Shown here piece after piece: positions 38,088 to 50,906 of a stretch of DNA of 64,000 nucleotides. The DNA is from Ceratodon purpureus (Eukaryota; Streptophyta; Bryopsida; Pseudoditrichales; Ditrichaceae): assembly GCA_014871385.1 (NCBI GenBank), contig CM026422.1, positions 11,904,718 to 11,968,717 on the forward strand, written 5' to 3'. Made by a program: the position numbers and the translations under genes. The first letter of the stretch is position 1; each line of letters opens with the position of its first letter. The notes below the pieces were generated by a model. The model ran no database searches and was not told the origin of the DNA. It saw only the letters and a program-made list of their open reading frames with translations.

Positions 38088-39025
38088 CAGCGGCATCTCG
38101 TGTTCGCTTGAATGACTTCCACCGTTTCTGTGCAAGATGGTGTGCTCCGGGTGGTACTCTTGAGCTGTCTGTTAGGATTTAGAAGCAGTGCTATGTTTGC
38201 CAGATTCCAGGCTTCCAGATGCGAATTACAGCACTGTGAGCGGCGTTTGTCTGCCGATAAGGGTGCAAGTATTCAGGCGATTCACGTGCTGCCCAACGTG
38301 CTTCACTGCCTTCACTGCGAGGTATTCTCGTGTGGCACCGTTTCGGTGAGCTGGAAGTTAGCAAAATTGGCACTCGGTGTTTTTGTTGAGCTGGTACCGC
38401 AATTGCCGAAGCCCTAGTTGTCTGTAAGGAAGGGAGCCTCGCATGAGCTCCGGGAAGAATGTATTTACTGTATTCTTTAGTCATAGAAACATCTGTTTTT
38501 CAGATGATTGTTTTGCATTCCTTGTGATGAGTTTTGAAGCTTCCTGTGCTCGGTATTGGCAATGTGTTTACCGAACTCTGAGTTTTGTGGATGGCTTTCG
38601 CACTGTGGGGTCAAGTTACTTCCTACCAAGAATCTGAGGTTTATGAGTGTACAGCCACAAGGTGAATATTGTGATTTGTGCAAGATAGGCAATGAAAAGG
38701 AGTCTTTGAGATGCAGATTGTAGAGTAAATAGACCAGAGTATAGATTTCAAGTGAGACTTCATTGAGGGATTGTTTATTATAGTATTTGTATTCGTGAGC
38801 TTACATCATATCAAAGAATTGAAGTTCCTCTGCTCCGTGAGTATCTGATTTGACCATTAGGACGTTCAGTGCACTCTTGGAGTTGTCTAATCTAATATGT
38901 TCCGTCGGTCAAAATTTCTGAAATATTGGTGTGCTACGAGGAAATATCTAGTGCAATTTTGCTTGAATGAATGAGCTACTGTGTCAAGACGTATTTGTAT
39001 GTGTGCACCTAGTATATACCCTGAT
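38088..39025. other. Spacer downstream of POP1
   Basis: No gene recognised; likely includes the 3' UTR of POP1 next to 39026. ORFs up to about 100 codons have no motif. Confidence 0.4.
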
Positions 39026-42000
39026 TCAGAGAATGTCCTCTATCATCAATGCTGGCCGATACATGGACGAAGATGCGTTGCGGGCAAGTACAAAAACTTC
39101 GGAGCTTGGGGCCTCCTCGTCGGGATCCAGCTGCTTCGCTCTCAGAACGCCGAGAGCAGCAAGTTCACAGATGCCTATGGCTGAAGAGGAAGTACTGCAC
39201 CAACAAGACAAGCCTTGAAGTTAGCCTGGCAGCTCAAAAATATGCTGAGGTATTCAATGTGTGTTCAATGATAACCCCTATGACATCACTTTAGCTACTG
39301 GATTCAACTTGTAAATATATTGTTTACAGCCTCACTCCTAAAGTTCGGTGACAAAAAACCTCGTTCTGTTGTAATTCAGTTATCTTAATTGAATGAAGAA
39401 CAAAGTTAAATAGTGTATGCAAAACGTTACCTTCCTCTGACAGAACCTGAAGTTACGATTCCGATTGGAACTCGCAAACTGTAGCTTTCAGACTTCGGCT
39501 CAGGCAGGTCTGTTGGATTAACTGTACTTTGAGGTTGGGTGGAGTCGTGGAGTGCTGACGTTGTTTTCTGTTCTCCTTTTGCCTTCTGTTTTCTCTTCTT
39601 TTTATTTAAAAATGATTGCTGGACCTGCTTAAAGCTTGGATCATCAAAACCTTGCCACCTTTGAGACCTAGCAAACACAAGAAACAATCACCACACGTTT
39701 TAAATCAAATATTCATAAGATTGAGCTGAATATGCACAAAAGCCGGTCGATCAAAAGCACACTTTCAATACAGGCCTACAGTACCGAGATCGTTTTGTTT
39801 GGTCCTATTTTATTAGTTAAATTAAATTCACCACCCATGATATGCCACGTTGAACCACTACGCCACTCTGAACGAACTAGGTAACATATTGTGTACAACA
39901 ATCATAAAACGAACTCTCATGAAGTGAATGGTGATAAAAGATACATACGAGCTGAAATAGGAGTCCACGTCACTAGGAAGTGGCAAATAGATGATGGCTC
40001 CTGAATCAAAGACTCCTTTACGAGGAGCATGAATCAGCACTTTCACAAGGCAACCTTTCTTCGCCAACTCCGTGCTGCCATGGCCAACTAGTTTCCAAGT
40101 TGGATGACGTGGCAAAATTGGCAAACTTGGAGAAATTGGACAGTCTGACGATTCAGTTGACCTCCTGAATCCTGTAAGCAATGGCAGGTGGTGAAGGTCA
40201 CAATCTCGTAAAACCGTTTGTAGAGTACTCCTTGTTCGCGCCACAAATATTGAGGACTTTTCATTGTCGCCACCTTCTGATGCCTTTCGTTCTCCAACTG
40301 CAGCCCGCACCTGCACACAAACAAAAATACCAGATTCATGAATAATATTTAGAACTACTCGAATAAGCCACTTGCAATAAGTATGCTTAATCGTTTCGCT
40401 AGACTTGAAATGAAGACAAAGTTGTGTCCTCTATTTACAGAGCAAGTTATCAATTTGTCAGTCACTTACAGACTCATCTTTCAAGGTCGAAGGATCCTCC
40501 ATATGTCCACTGACTTCCTGCAAGGTACGAGCACTCTGTGCAGAAGTAGATGCCTCCATATCAGCAGTTAAAGAACCACGCTCTTTATTCTGTCCCTCCG
40601 TATTACTTGCCAAGGGCTGGGAATCAGACACGCAGTCAGTCTGAGGAGGATGTTTTTCACGTGATCCGACAGTATGATCGGATGTGAGACCCTCATGTAG
40701 GACTTCCATCGGAGCAGGGATTGTGGGATCACTAGTGCAATCATCTCCTGCATCTCTTGGAATAATCTCAGCTGCTGTTAGATTGCACGGGGAGGGAGGG
40801 ACAAGGGCTTCATTAGAAGGCTTGCCAGAATCTCTCATAGAAACGTCAGCCTCTGTCACACCTGATATCCCTGCCCCAGATTCTGTCGTTAAGACATGAT
40901 GAACCGTGCTGTAATCGAACTGCGCAGAAGGTGCATCAGGACCAGTCGAAGAGGGACAAACAGTAGTGTCATTGGAAGTCTTTTCTTCGGAATTTTCACA
41001 AATTGCATCAAAAGATGTCTCTGCTCCAGACTCTACCCTTGAAACACCCTGAGAAATACTGCGATTCTCTGGATAAGTTGGAAAAGCTTCATTCTCAAAA
41101 TTCCAATCTGGCAGCCCGCTCTTCCATATGCCTCTTTTAGAAGGGGGTTTTCGACTGTATGCTTCTTGTTCTTCTGCAGCTTTCCTGGCCATGTGCTGGT
41201 CGTAAGAGGAACACTCTGGATAATCGTGCGGGAAGGACGAAAGCTGGGCCTGCGGCAACAATGGAAAAAAGTTACAGAAAGAAAGAAAATTACTGCAGTA
41301 CCTATTAGGCCCAAACTGTCATCCCTCTCTTGCCAACCTTAGTCCCTCCCCGTGCAGTTCATAAACACATTTATGGGACTGTTTCTCCCTCCCATAAACA
41401 TGAACCGACGCAAGATTTGAAGAAGACAGAAGCGCCAGTCATTTTCAATCGGAAGACCATTTCTGTATGAAAATTTCATCTAGACCTAATATAGATTAGT
41501 GTACGTGCATAAAGAATCACTGATATGAAATCTTAGAGTTTACCAAGGAATGAAACAAATTAGAGGCGATTAATAGACAACAAAACCAAACTAGTAAATC
41601 AAAGAAAACATTCCCCACATGAAGTCAACTACTTCTTTCTGACCAGATAGAAAACAGGAGTGACGATTGAGTTGCCACATGCAAGATTCATACATCTGTA
41701 TAGAGCCAATGTCGCTCCCGTAGTCCAATAACATGACCTCCTGCAAACACCAAAGGTACCCAAAAGGCCCGCACCCATGCTATTGGCAATATAAGCGAAA
41801 ACCTGCATGATGCCAACCATAAATCAATTAAACTCAATCTCAGATATAACAACAAAATGAAATGTGAAGAAAAGAAACATAAGAACGCCAAACTTCGACA
41901 ACAACATGAATCCACTAAAGATAAACCGTAGTTTTCTTGACTGCCTGACAGAAATCCTGGACAGTTTTTTTCTTCTTTAAACACCACCTATCTAGTCAAA

Positions 42001-44956
42001 GAGCAATCAGAAAACTCACCCGCAAGCTGATGACCTCCGACTGGCGTGCTTTAGAATCAGAACAGGGCACTTCAAACTTTCAGAGGCGGCACTGAGCTCT
42101 TCGTTGGTATTTTCAATAACCTCGTTAAGTTGGATGTAAGATAACCGCTCCTTGTGCCGCCTGGTGCTCAGATCCTTTTCGCTGGAGGGCTTTACAATAT
42201 TTCCATGGGCCATACTGTCTAACCGATCCCACATTTCCCGGTTGCTTGCAAGTTGTAAGCGTTCAAGAGCATTGCTTTGAAGAATTGGCTCTATAATCGA
42301 GCTCTTCACATCCGCATGGTTGTCCGTCGAAGGACATCCAGAATTGGAAACTGCAATGTCCATATCCTCTACTTCCATCCCGTCAGAACCCGCATCTGCG
42401 AGAACAGATGGTTGGAAGGTCATATTCGAGTGTGAGCGACCTCTGGGATCCCAGACCTCCATTCCAATAACTGCACCTCCAGGAAATTGACGAGAGTCTT
42501 CTAGAGATGATATGGAAGTAGACGTATCACAGGAGCTAGGAGAGATAGCCTCCACGCAACCTTCTTGTGTATCCTGTCTGCAGGAAAAACTTCGTAGTTC
42601 AGACCCTTCAAATATATCGGGCATCTACCACAACCAGAGTTTCCTCCAAAAACCTGAAATAACATCGTTCTATCACTCTTCGATGAAGGCCACACTGAAC
42701 TTGGCTAATAATCACTGACCAATTATATAAAATAGACATTTCGACGAACGACATTCGAATAAGAAAAGGGAAGAAGGATGGACATCACACCTAGCAACAG
42801 GATGGAGCACTTTCTTCAGGATGGAGGCTGCTTTACTCCCCAGCAGATCCAATCGCCCCAGTTGGCCTTTCCTCGACCAGCATTGCAACCCCTGGGATAA
42901 CGTCAAATGTGACAAGTGTAAGCTCAAAAGCACATGTTTCCTATACGAAGAGTGGAAACCAAAAACAACGATTGGTGATTTGTCCAACGGCAAGAAATCG
43001 CAGAAAACAACTCATATAACATAAATGCAATATCACTAAAGAAGCAGCATAAAAATATACAATTTTCAAGGCAATCAATCTGTACTATCCAAATGATCTG
43101 CATTCAGACTCCAAGCTCAAGCAAGTTCACATGCTGACATTCAGTACACAATACACTCGCAAACCAGTTTCAAATCGTCATAAGAGTTGCAGGCAGCTTA
43201 AATGAACGTTGAACCGGGTATGTTACATAACACTTTCTTCTTCAGCTACTCAATCCATGAAATTAAAGGACAAAGGAATCAGATAAACCCTGCGTGATTG
43301 GCATTGCTCTGTAACCTATGTACTCATCTTCCACAAATTCGAATCTAGATGAACCTACAATGAACACTCCTGGTTGCACAACATTCCGTTCATTTGTGCT
43401 GGTTGAGATGAGCGATTGACCAGTAGGTATATTAGATAAAAGAGAGTACCTGAGTTTGACACAAATGCTGGAGACAAGCAAAAGCCTCCTCAAAAGCTGC
43501 AGCGTGCACCCACAGCCAAACCCGTCGCTCTTCCCCTGCTTTCGATTCAGGACGCGATATAAGTGTAACTGGCGCAATTGCTCCACGCGGACACCTATCC
43601 AAATGATATAACTGCAACCCACCAAGAGAGTTATCAAACTCATGGAAGTCAAGAAGAAAGTCAAGAAGAAGATTGCTGCTATTCATTACAAAAAGATATT
43701 CACAACCAAAATTCACTCAAATGAATACTCGCACCAGAGAGTGACAACTCACGATTGCTTCTCCATACTTCGCACCGCTATACAAATCAGAACTTTCATT
43801 ATAGGCCTCTGATTGTGGCGCAGGCTCTAACACTAACTGCAAAGCTTTTGAAATGGAGTCCTTCACATACACAATTTAATGGAACCAATTGTTAGTATAT
43901 GAATCGATACATGTGATGACGAATAGATGTTGGAGCAGCATGCAGACAATCAACCAAGAAAAAAAATGTCAATCAAGCTTTCAAACACTTAACACAAGAT
44001 TTTGTTGCCAACGTCCAAAAGAAGATTCAATCAAAGAGCATAGCCATGTAGAGAAAACATTGGCCAGATTTGATTTCCAATTAAAACTGTTTTCCAATCC
44101 CAAATGAAACTTCCGGTCACAGCATTCAACATACCCAACTGCCTTCCAGCTCAATGGCAGAATAGAAGCTGGCATCCTGAAGCACGGCAGCCTCCTTTGC
44201 CCACCTAACGACTGCTCGTGAACCTCGACCTCTGCCCTTCCACCAAACAACAAAATTTCAGTCAGGAAACAAACACCCGTCTAAACAACAACCAAGATGT
44301 CAGTGTTTAGGGTTTAAGGTTTAAACCCTCCTGAAGGACAAGTCCTCCAATTCACATGCAATTCCATGAGCATGAATTCCAACCACAACATCAATCACAC
44401 CAATCCTCAAAACGAACTTCAAAACGACTAAAAAGATCATCACCTTCCAGGTAGCCCCTCGGGAAGCCAGTGACCCCAAATCTTCGTCATCGTAAACCGC
44501 TTCGCATGCCACACATGAGTCACCAGCCGCTGCGTCCCATCCCTAGCACAACCACCTCCTCCCGCCTCATCCCCCTTCAGCTCAATCCTCCTCCGCACTC
44601 GCCTACACGGCGCCTTCTTCGCACCATCCCCCTCCCCCCCGCCCACTCCCACCACCAATCACCTCCCCCTCCCCCTCATCCCCCTCCTCCCCATCCCCAG
44701 CCTTCCGCTTCTTCTCCTTCTGCTTCCTCTGCCAAAAGAAAGCCTTCCGCCGGTTATGACTCGTCGTCCGCCTCCGCAAACACCGAGGAATCGCCACTGC
44801 CCCATCGCCCCCCTTCGCCCTCTCCTTCAACGCGGCGTGCAGAGCATGCACCTCCATCCCCCGCGCGTTAGCAAACTTCTGCACGTCCAATGTCCTCGGC
44901 GCCCCCGCATGACGACTCCCTCCTCCTCCTCCTCCTCCTCCTCCTCCTGCCTCCAT
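39026..44956 (-). CDS. POP1: POP1 subunit of RNase P and RNase MRP
   Basis: Protein subunit of the ribonucleoprotein that trims tRNA 5' ends and processes pre-rRNA, in nucleus and nucleolus. Eleven exons: 44956-44444, 44231-44135, 43860-43753, 43611-43450, 42891-42791, 42577-42020, 41802-41694, 41249-40470, 40310-39949, 39667-39431, 39194-39026. Phases close to about 1064 residues only if one base is removed in exon 1. Key segments: RTLDVQKFANARGMEVHALH (N-terminal POP1 motif), HVWHAKRFTMTKIWG, GRGSRAVVRWA, VTLISRPES, RRVWLWVHAAAFEEA, LPIAWVRAFWVPLVFAGG, SSFPHDYPECSSY (POPLD region), VPIGIVTSGSVRG and the C-terminal EVFVLARNASSSMYRPAL. The N-terminus has a run of ten Gly residues. The acidic/Ser-rich stretch in exon 8 is long and variable. 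It is divergent from the DUF1995 gene. Confidence 0.92.
44915..44950. repeat. (CTC)n trinucleotide run inside POP1 exon 1
   Basis: About eleven to twelve CTC repeats on the plus strand encode the poly-Gly tract right after the POP1 start (MEAGGGG on the minus strand). Such tracts change length easily. Confidence 0.9.
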
Positions 44957-45518
44957 CGCTGCCAACAAATTCCTCCCCTAGTCCCCCTCTCTTCCGCCAA
45001 GCTACCTCACATCCTCACGTCATCTGCACCGCATTGCACTCCATAGCTTTGCATTGCATAGCAGTTCTTTTCTTTCCACGCCAGTCTAGCTCATCTCCGC
45101 TGCATTGCAATTCTGTTTCAAGTGTGTTGCTGATTGCATTCCGTCTTCTGCAATTGCGGGGTCTGGACATCCGGACGCTGGAGCTCGGTGCCGTGACTTC
45201 TGTGTCTTGGAAGATGAGTTGGAGTAGTTTCAAGTGTGAGTTGCAAACCGGGGTCACTTTTACTTTATATTTAAAGTAAAATATAAAGTAAAAGTGTACT
45301 TTATAAGCAGTGATTTACTTTACTTTATATTGCATTTTCCTTTACTTTACCTTATATCCGCATGGTCCCACGTGCCCAGGAGTGATTGATTGAGGACCGC
45401 CATGTGCGGTTGAGAACCGTCTCTGACCGTGGTATTATCCAGAGTAAACTGGGGCGTGGTCTGTCTATCCGCTCAGGCGGCCAGTTTTGCGAGCTCGCAG
45501 GAAGGAAGGAAGCGAGCC
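44957..45518. promoter_or_regulatory. Bidirectional promoter region, POP1 / DUF1995 gene
   Basis: Only 562 bp separate the two divergent ATGs, so the region must carry both promoters and leaders. It contains a 17-bp inverted repeat (45255-45271 and 45280-45296; arm CACTTTTACTTTATATT) with an 8-base spacer. Further TACTTTA / TTTACTTTA copies follow to about 45356. A CACGTG G-box lies at about 45368-45373 (CCCACGTGCCC), which fits light-linked control of the plastid gene. Assignment of sites to one gene or the other is inference. Confidence 0.6.
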
Positions 45519-48500
45519 ATGGCGATGGCGACCACCATGACGATGACGACGGGATCCATGGCGCTTCACCACGCCGCGCTCGCCAACCCGCTCTTCTGCG
45601 CTTCGCCTGCGCTGCCGCCGCTGCGCCTCGCTGCCGGGACGCCCGGGGCTGCTTCCACTGCCGTACTACGTGGTGAGCCTCTGGCGCTGCGGAGGGAGGC
45701 CCGGGGGGCTGGTTTTAGGCGGTTCGCCAAGTTCCGGCAGTTCAGTCAGGACGGCACGGACGAGACCGCGGTGGAGGAGGGAGGAGTGGAGGATGCGGCA
45801 GCGGAGGAGGAGGATGACGCTGAGCAGTATGTGGACATTGAATTTCTCACTTGTTTAGATAAGGCAAGAATGTATGTGCGTGCGGAATTGATCTAGTGAG
45901 GAAGTGCTGTCGTTGCTTTTGTCAATTTAGACTAGGTGAGTGTTTTGGCTCTGCTATGTGGCGAGGGTTTAGCTCGGTGGAATTTTTGATAAATGTTTCG
46001 GTGCAGGATATTGCCACAAAATCTAGAGACTGCTATGATTCACGCTGGTGAGGCCGCTGGACTGTACATCAACTCCGGTGGAACTCGTGTGATTGTAAGA
46101 ATCTGCTATTAATTTTCATTGTTGAAATACTATCCGCTGTTGTTCCTGGCATTCTTGTTGATGTGCACTTGCAACGTTGTTGTCTATCGTGAATGCTGTG
46201 GAAGTGGTCTTTGTGCGGTTTTAGTTATATTTGAAAGTAGACGTGGTTCAGTACTTTTTAAGGACATAGTTGCCACCGTGGTCGATGAGTAGATATTGAC
46301 TTCAGGGGCAACAGATAGTGTGGCTCCAGCTGGATCGATAACATGAACGGTGATTGTACAAAGAACTCTTTGAATTATATGCATATGGTTGTGTGAGGAG
46401 TTAGTTTACCTAGTGGAATAACGACTAATCATTGATATTGGGGGAAATACTGTGACAGGCAGAATTGCTAGTTCCTGAGTTGGAAAATCTAAACGAGGAT
46501 GGCGCCCAACAAAGAGTCTGGGACCTTTCTAGATTATTTCTTGATACCTTGCAAGAAACTTTGGGAGATCAGGTTTTTATTCCACCTTTGTTACACCTTC
46601 TGTTATATGCGATTGTGCTAATTCGTAAGCATCGCTGGTGCAGTTACTTCTGAAAAGAAGGCAGGCACTTATTTGGAATGGAAGATTCTTTCGATTTTGT
46701 CCTTGTTTACGTTATTTTGGTTTCTGCCTTTTCTCATTGATATTTGAGTATATTTCAGTATATTTCAGTATATGTTTGTCTCTTGCTGTGTATGACCAGT
46801 AAGAACTCGTGATGATTTTAATATTTAAATAGAATCATATATCAACAGTCGTACCCAGATTCTATTATTTTTCCTTGGGAGGATTAAATGTCTATCCGAA
46901 CACTCGATTCTTAATCCCTTCCAATTGTTCCACAGCGGGTTAAAGCGATTTTCCCAGATGCTGGCGTAGCTGCTTTTGTGAAGTACCAGTGGAAAGATGT
47001 ACCATATGTTTTTGGCAGGTTTGTATTTCACCTACTTTGATAGCTATGATTTTCTAATTTGATTGTTGTTTATCATGTTGGGGACCTTTAACACTGCAAT
47101 AAGGTCAGTACCTTTCTGTGAGTCGCATTCCATTACAACAACTTACATACATTATTATAAATATCAACATATCTTGTGTCTACCGTCAACAATTTGCAGC
47201 CTGAACGACCGAAGGCCTGTTTCCAACGAGGATGAGGTTGTTGTATTGCTGACTCCGGACCATCAAGGTTTACCTGACGTTGAGCGTATTAACACAACTC
47301 TTGCGGGTGATGATGATACTCCTGTAAGTTCTCTCTGTTGTTCATCTGGATTTCTTTATTGTGAATTGGATATACCTGCAGTTATACAAATGACGCTCTA
47401 GTGAAGCACTGGGTTGTCGTCATTTCAGGCTAGGCCGATGGTCATGCTGAACCCACGTCTTGTCAGCGGAGATGTTGGAATTGGTCTCAATGTTAGGCGC
47501 ATGCGTGAACGCCTTCTGAGGTAAGCTTTTTGCTAGCATATGTTCCACTTCCTTAAGTAATTGCAACAGCAGCGCATGGTAGCTTCCTGTTTCTCAAAGA
47601 AAACTTTGGAAGGGTTTGTTTGCATTTTTGCTTCCATTTCATTCGGATACCCTATTTAAAGTTTTCGTCATCTGTTGTCTAATAATGTGTTTGGCTTATT
47701 GCAATGCAGTAAATTTACTACAGTGTATTCAGTACGACCTTTACAAGATGCAACAATATTTAGACAATATCCAGGGTATGCGTTGCAGCTCTTTTGTGAA
47801 CATTCCTCGATTATATTAGATAATACTTGATTTCAATTCCTTGTTTACATGCATTATTCTTAGATCTCTTCTGAGATTAGTAATTACCATTTGCAACTAC
47901 GTAAGCAAGTCGAAGTCTCTGGCCTTTTTAATTCTCTTGTGTTGAGAGAACAAAGTCCTGGGGTTTCTTTTTGGGATATTTGGCTGTTGTCACTAATGCA
48001 CCAACATTTGTACGTTTCGCATGCAGACTATGGCAGATATTTGTAGATGATAGAAATCAACCTGGACGCCTGATACTGGCAAAGGAGCAACCAAGTCGAC
48101 CCACTTTGGATGATATTGATGTAAGAATTTTGTCTAAACCCGTCAACACTGGTCTCTCTTCTATATTCAATCTTTGTGACATCCTTTTACTCTATTTTTT
48201 GATTTTCCATTCTGCTCATCAGACAGGCTGGTTGCAGAAGACGCTAGCAATCTTCACGTTCAGTTCACACCTTTCTTAAGTTTGGCAGAATATAATGCCG
48301 GCACTACTCAAGATTCTGCTCATTTCTGACAGATAAAGAGGGAATTCGTGACTCTTATGATATTGATCTTTTGTTTCAGAAATATTTTTTCTATTTTGTT
48401 CGAAATATGTCTTTGTCAAATTTGTGAATGTATGAATGGTCTTGGAGTACATAGGAAGCAGCAGACAATGTCTAACTAGGGGTGTTGGTGTGTTGGCATT

Positions 48501-48621
48501 GATTCAGATGCTACTTTTAGGTGGAGAAAACAGCGAAACTGGTGAGCAACCATCAGCTTTGGCGAATGCTGTTGGTGTCTTTGCTTCTTTCAACCGCTTC
48601 ATGCGTTCACTCTCTCAATAG
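45519..48621 (+). CDS. Plastid DUF1995 protein, LOW PSII ACCUMULATION 3-like
   Basis: DUF1995 proteins are nucleus-encoded chloroplast proteins; LPA3 helps assemble CP43 into photosystem II. Exons 45519-45871, 46007-46094, 46459-46572, 46936-47018, 47200-47323, 47429-47520, 47710-47775, 48027-48120, a proposed 15-base exon 48455-48469, and 48508-48621. Phases close, giving 380 residues (375 without the micro-exon). The start MAMATTMTMTTGSMALHHAA and the Arg-rich, acid-poor first 75 residues look like a transit peptide, followed by an acidic linker. The DUF1995 core includes AELLVPELENLNEDG, AFVKYQWKDVPYVFG, VVVLLTPDHQGLPDVERI, RPMVMLNPRLVSGDVGIG and RQYPGLWQIFVDD. The C-terminus VGVFASFNRFMRSLSQ is typical. 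Assignment to LPA3 rather than another DUF1995 member is uncertain. Confidence 0.85.
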
Positions 48622-50906
48622 TCAGCACAATTGCTAAAAATGTAAAGTAATACAGAATCGAATTTTGCATTACAGCTACACTCCTTGTTTCTCACTGATG
48701 TTTTCTGCACTATCATTCGTGGTGTTGTGTCTGCTACTCTACATTTCCTGCCCTTGTATTTGTTCGAATTCCCTTTCCTGTTTGCCCCAAGCTCACATTC
48801 TTCCACACCACAGCCCAACGGGACCACTCCAGAATCTCCACAATCCATTCCACCATGCCACTGTGAATAATATGAGTAAAATAAGATCACTGTTCGGTTG
48901 CAGACTTCAAAGCCTGATCACCTCAGTGAGCTCGGTCGATGGACTCCATAATCTATAATTCCTTTTATGACGTGACTTTAAAGCGTGTGAACTGAATCTG
49001 GTGAATGAGTGCTTATAAATTATTGTTTGGAAAATGTCTCCATATGTATATAAGTGTCAAGATCAAAGGATTCACAAATGCACGTAATTATTATATTTGT
49101 ATGCATCTGAGCAACAGAACTCTGCGGAAGAGGTGTTTGAAGAGCAAGATTGATGTTCCATGTCATCCATTGTGTAAGCAATCATACCATGTGTTTTGTC
49201 ATATTTTTTCATTCTATGTATTTTTTATTCAATTCTAAATAAGTCTCAAATACTAAAATGAGTTGAAAAGAAATCACACATTGACTAAATTTCACGCAAT
49301 CTTCTTCACTTTAAAGTGGTTGAAACAAATTTCATCTTCTATTGAGGGACGACCAAAATTTTCTTTACTTGATAAGAATTCTAATTGAAAATTTTCCTAA
49401 GTCTTTTATATCGAGTAGCTATTTGATCAAAATTCATGGTGTTAAATTATCCATTTTCTAAGTTAGTTGCATTGACTCAATCAATATAGCTTCAAGACAC
49501 AATACCACCTTATTTACAAGTCATCGTCTTCAATATCAAACAATTCTTTAGCCTATTTACAAGCAATATTCATAACGTATATTGCTCATGTTGGTTGACA
49601 CTTATGACTATTTACTATTAAACATGTTCTTTTTAGTAGTGTTATCTTGATGTCAATTCTACTAAAAAAATAATTAAAATAAGATCCAATGCTTAGTTGC
49701 ATCAAAATTCTTAGCATAACTTATCTATATTTTGTGACGTATCAAAAATGTTTTCATTGATAAAAAGGTTCTTGGTTAAAGTTAATTAAAATGTAACAGA
49801 GTTTCACATCAAATAATTTTGTAATAAATATATAAATTATTCTAATACATAGAATATTTAGTATTTTAGCTAATTGGATCTTCAACAAGACTAGTTTTGG
49901 TGTTTCCATATTGATTGATTAGGTTTTATTGTGATCTAAAATCTTGCATATAAGATCTAGTATTGGATTTTTTCATTTTAAAAACATTTTTGAATGTCTT
50001 TACTACATTACTACAAAAACCCTCAATCAATGATTATAAGACATTCAAATTACTCATGTATACTATCTTATTGATATACATAAAGTTTATCACTACAAAG
50101 TGTATAACTTTTGATTTTTTTGTATGCAAAAATATCTACAAAAGTATTGAAATAGATAAAACATTGTTTCATGATATATCCAAGAGCTATATCTACAAAA
50201 CATTGGATATGAAAACAAAACTATCCCACCCATGACAAAGAGTAGAATAAATTTTCTTACGCTACCAAAGCTTTTTAACAGCTTAAAAACCTTTATGCAA
50301 ATCCTTTGTTTTAAAAATAATAATTAGACAATACAAAAAGAATATGTTAAAAGTGGGCATTTTGGATTAATAATAAATAACAAATTAGACATTCATCTTT
50401 ATACATGTTAAAGTTGAAGGATATTTTATATGTACTTCATCCACAATCAATGAAGTATCATTGGATGTTTGCAGTGGACTTTGTGTAATCACTCTAAACA
50501 ATTTATATTTATTTTAAAAATATTTAATACTCAATTCATATGTTGGATTTCAAGATTTTTCATCATTCATTTATTTTATGGTTTAGCGGCATATTGGAAG
50601 CATGATTTAAAAAAATCCAACATTTATATTTGGAACTATCTTTTTGCCAAAACTAGCCTAGAGTCCGGTATATATTTTCATGATTTTAGGCATTACTTCA
50701 ATGCCATTACTATGTCTTGAACAATCAATGTCCAAAGTTTACAAGAACTGTATGCACCCTTGCACTATTTGTTTTTTTGCTCAACCTGCTCAGCCAAATC
50801 AAAATTGGCCATGTAGGGTATGAAAATCAAATTAATGTGAACTGAAAGTGTCACATTCAAATTTCAAATTGTCTATTGTTATGTTTCTAGTTTTCAGAAG
50901 GCCCAC
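48622..50906. other. AT-rich gene-free region
   Basis: Strongly AT-rich from 49.0 kb. ORFs of 77-90 codons are rich in Ile, Phe, Tyr and Lys, as expected by chance. No terminal repeats or domains were recognised. The left 300 bp probably include the 3' UTR of the DUF1995 gene. Confidence 0.45.

Noticed and set aside
44470-44871. 133-codon plus-strand ORF rich in Pro and Ser
   Set aside because: It is the antisense of the GC-rich POP1 first exon; the minus strand has clear POP1 motifs.
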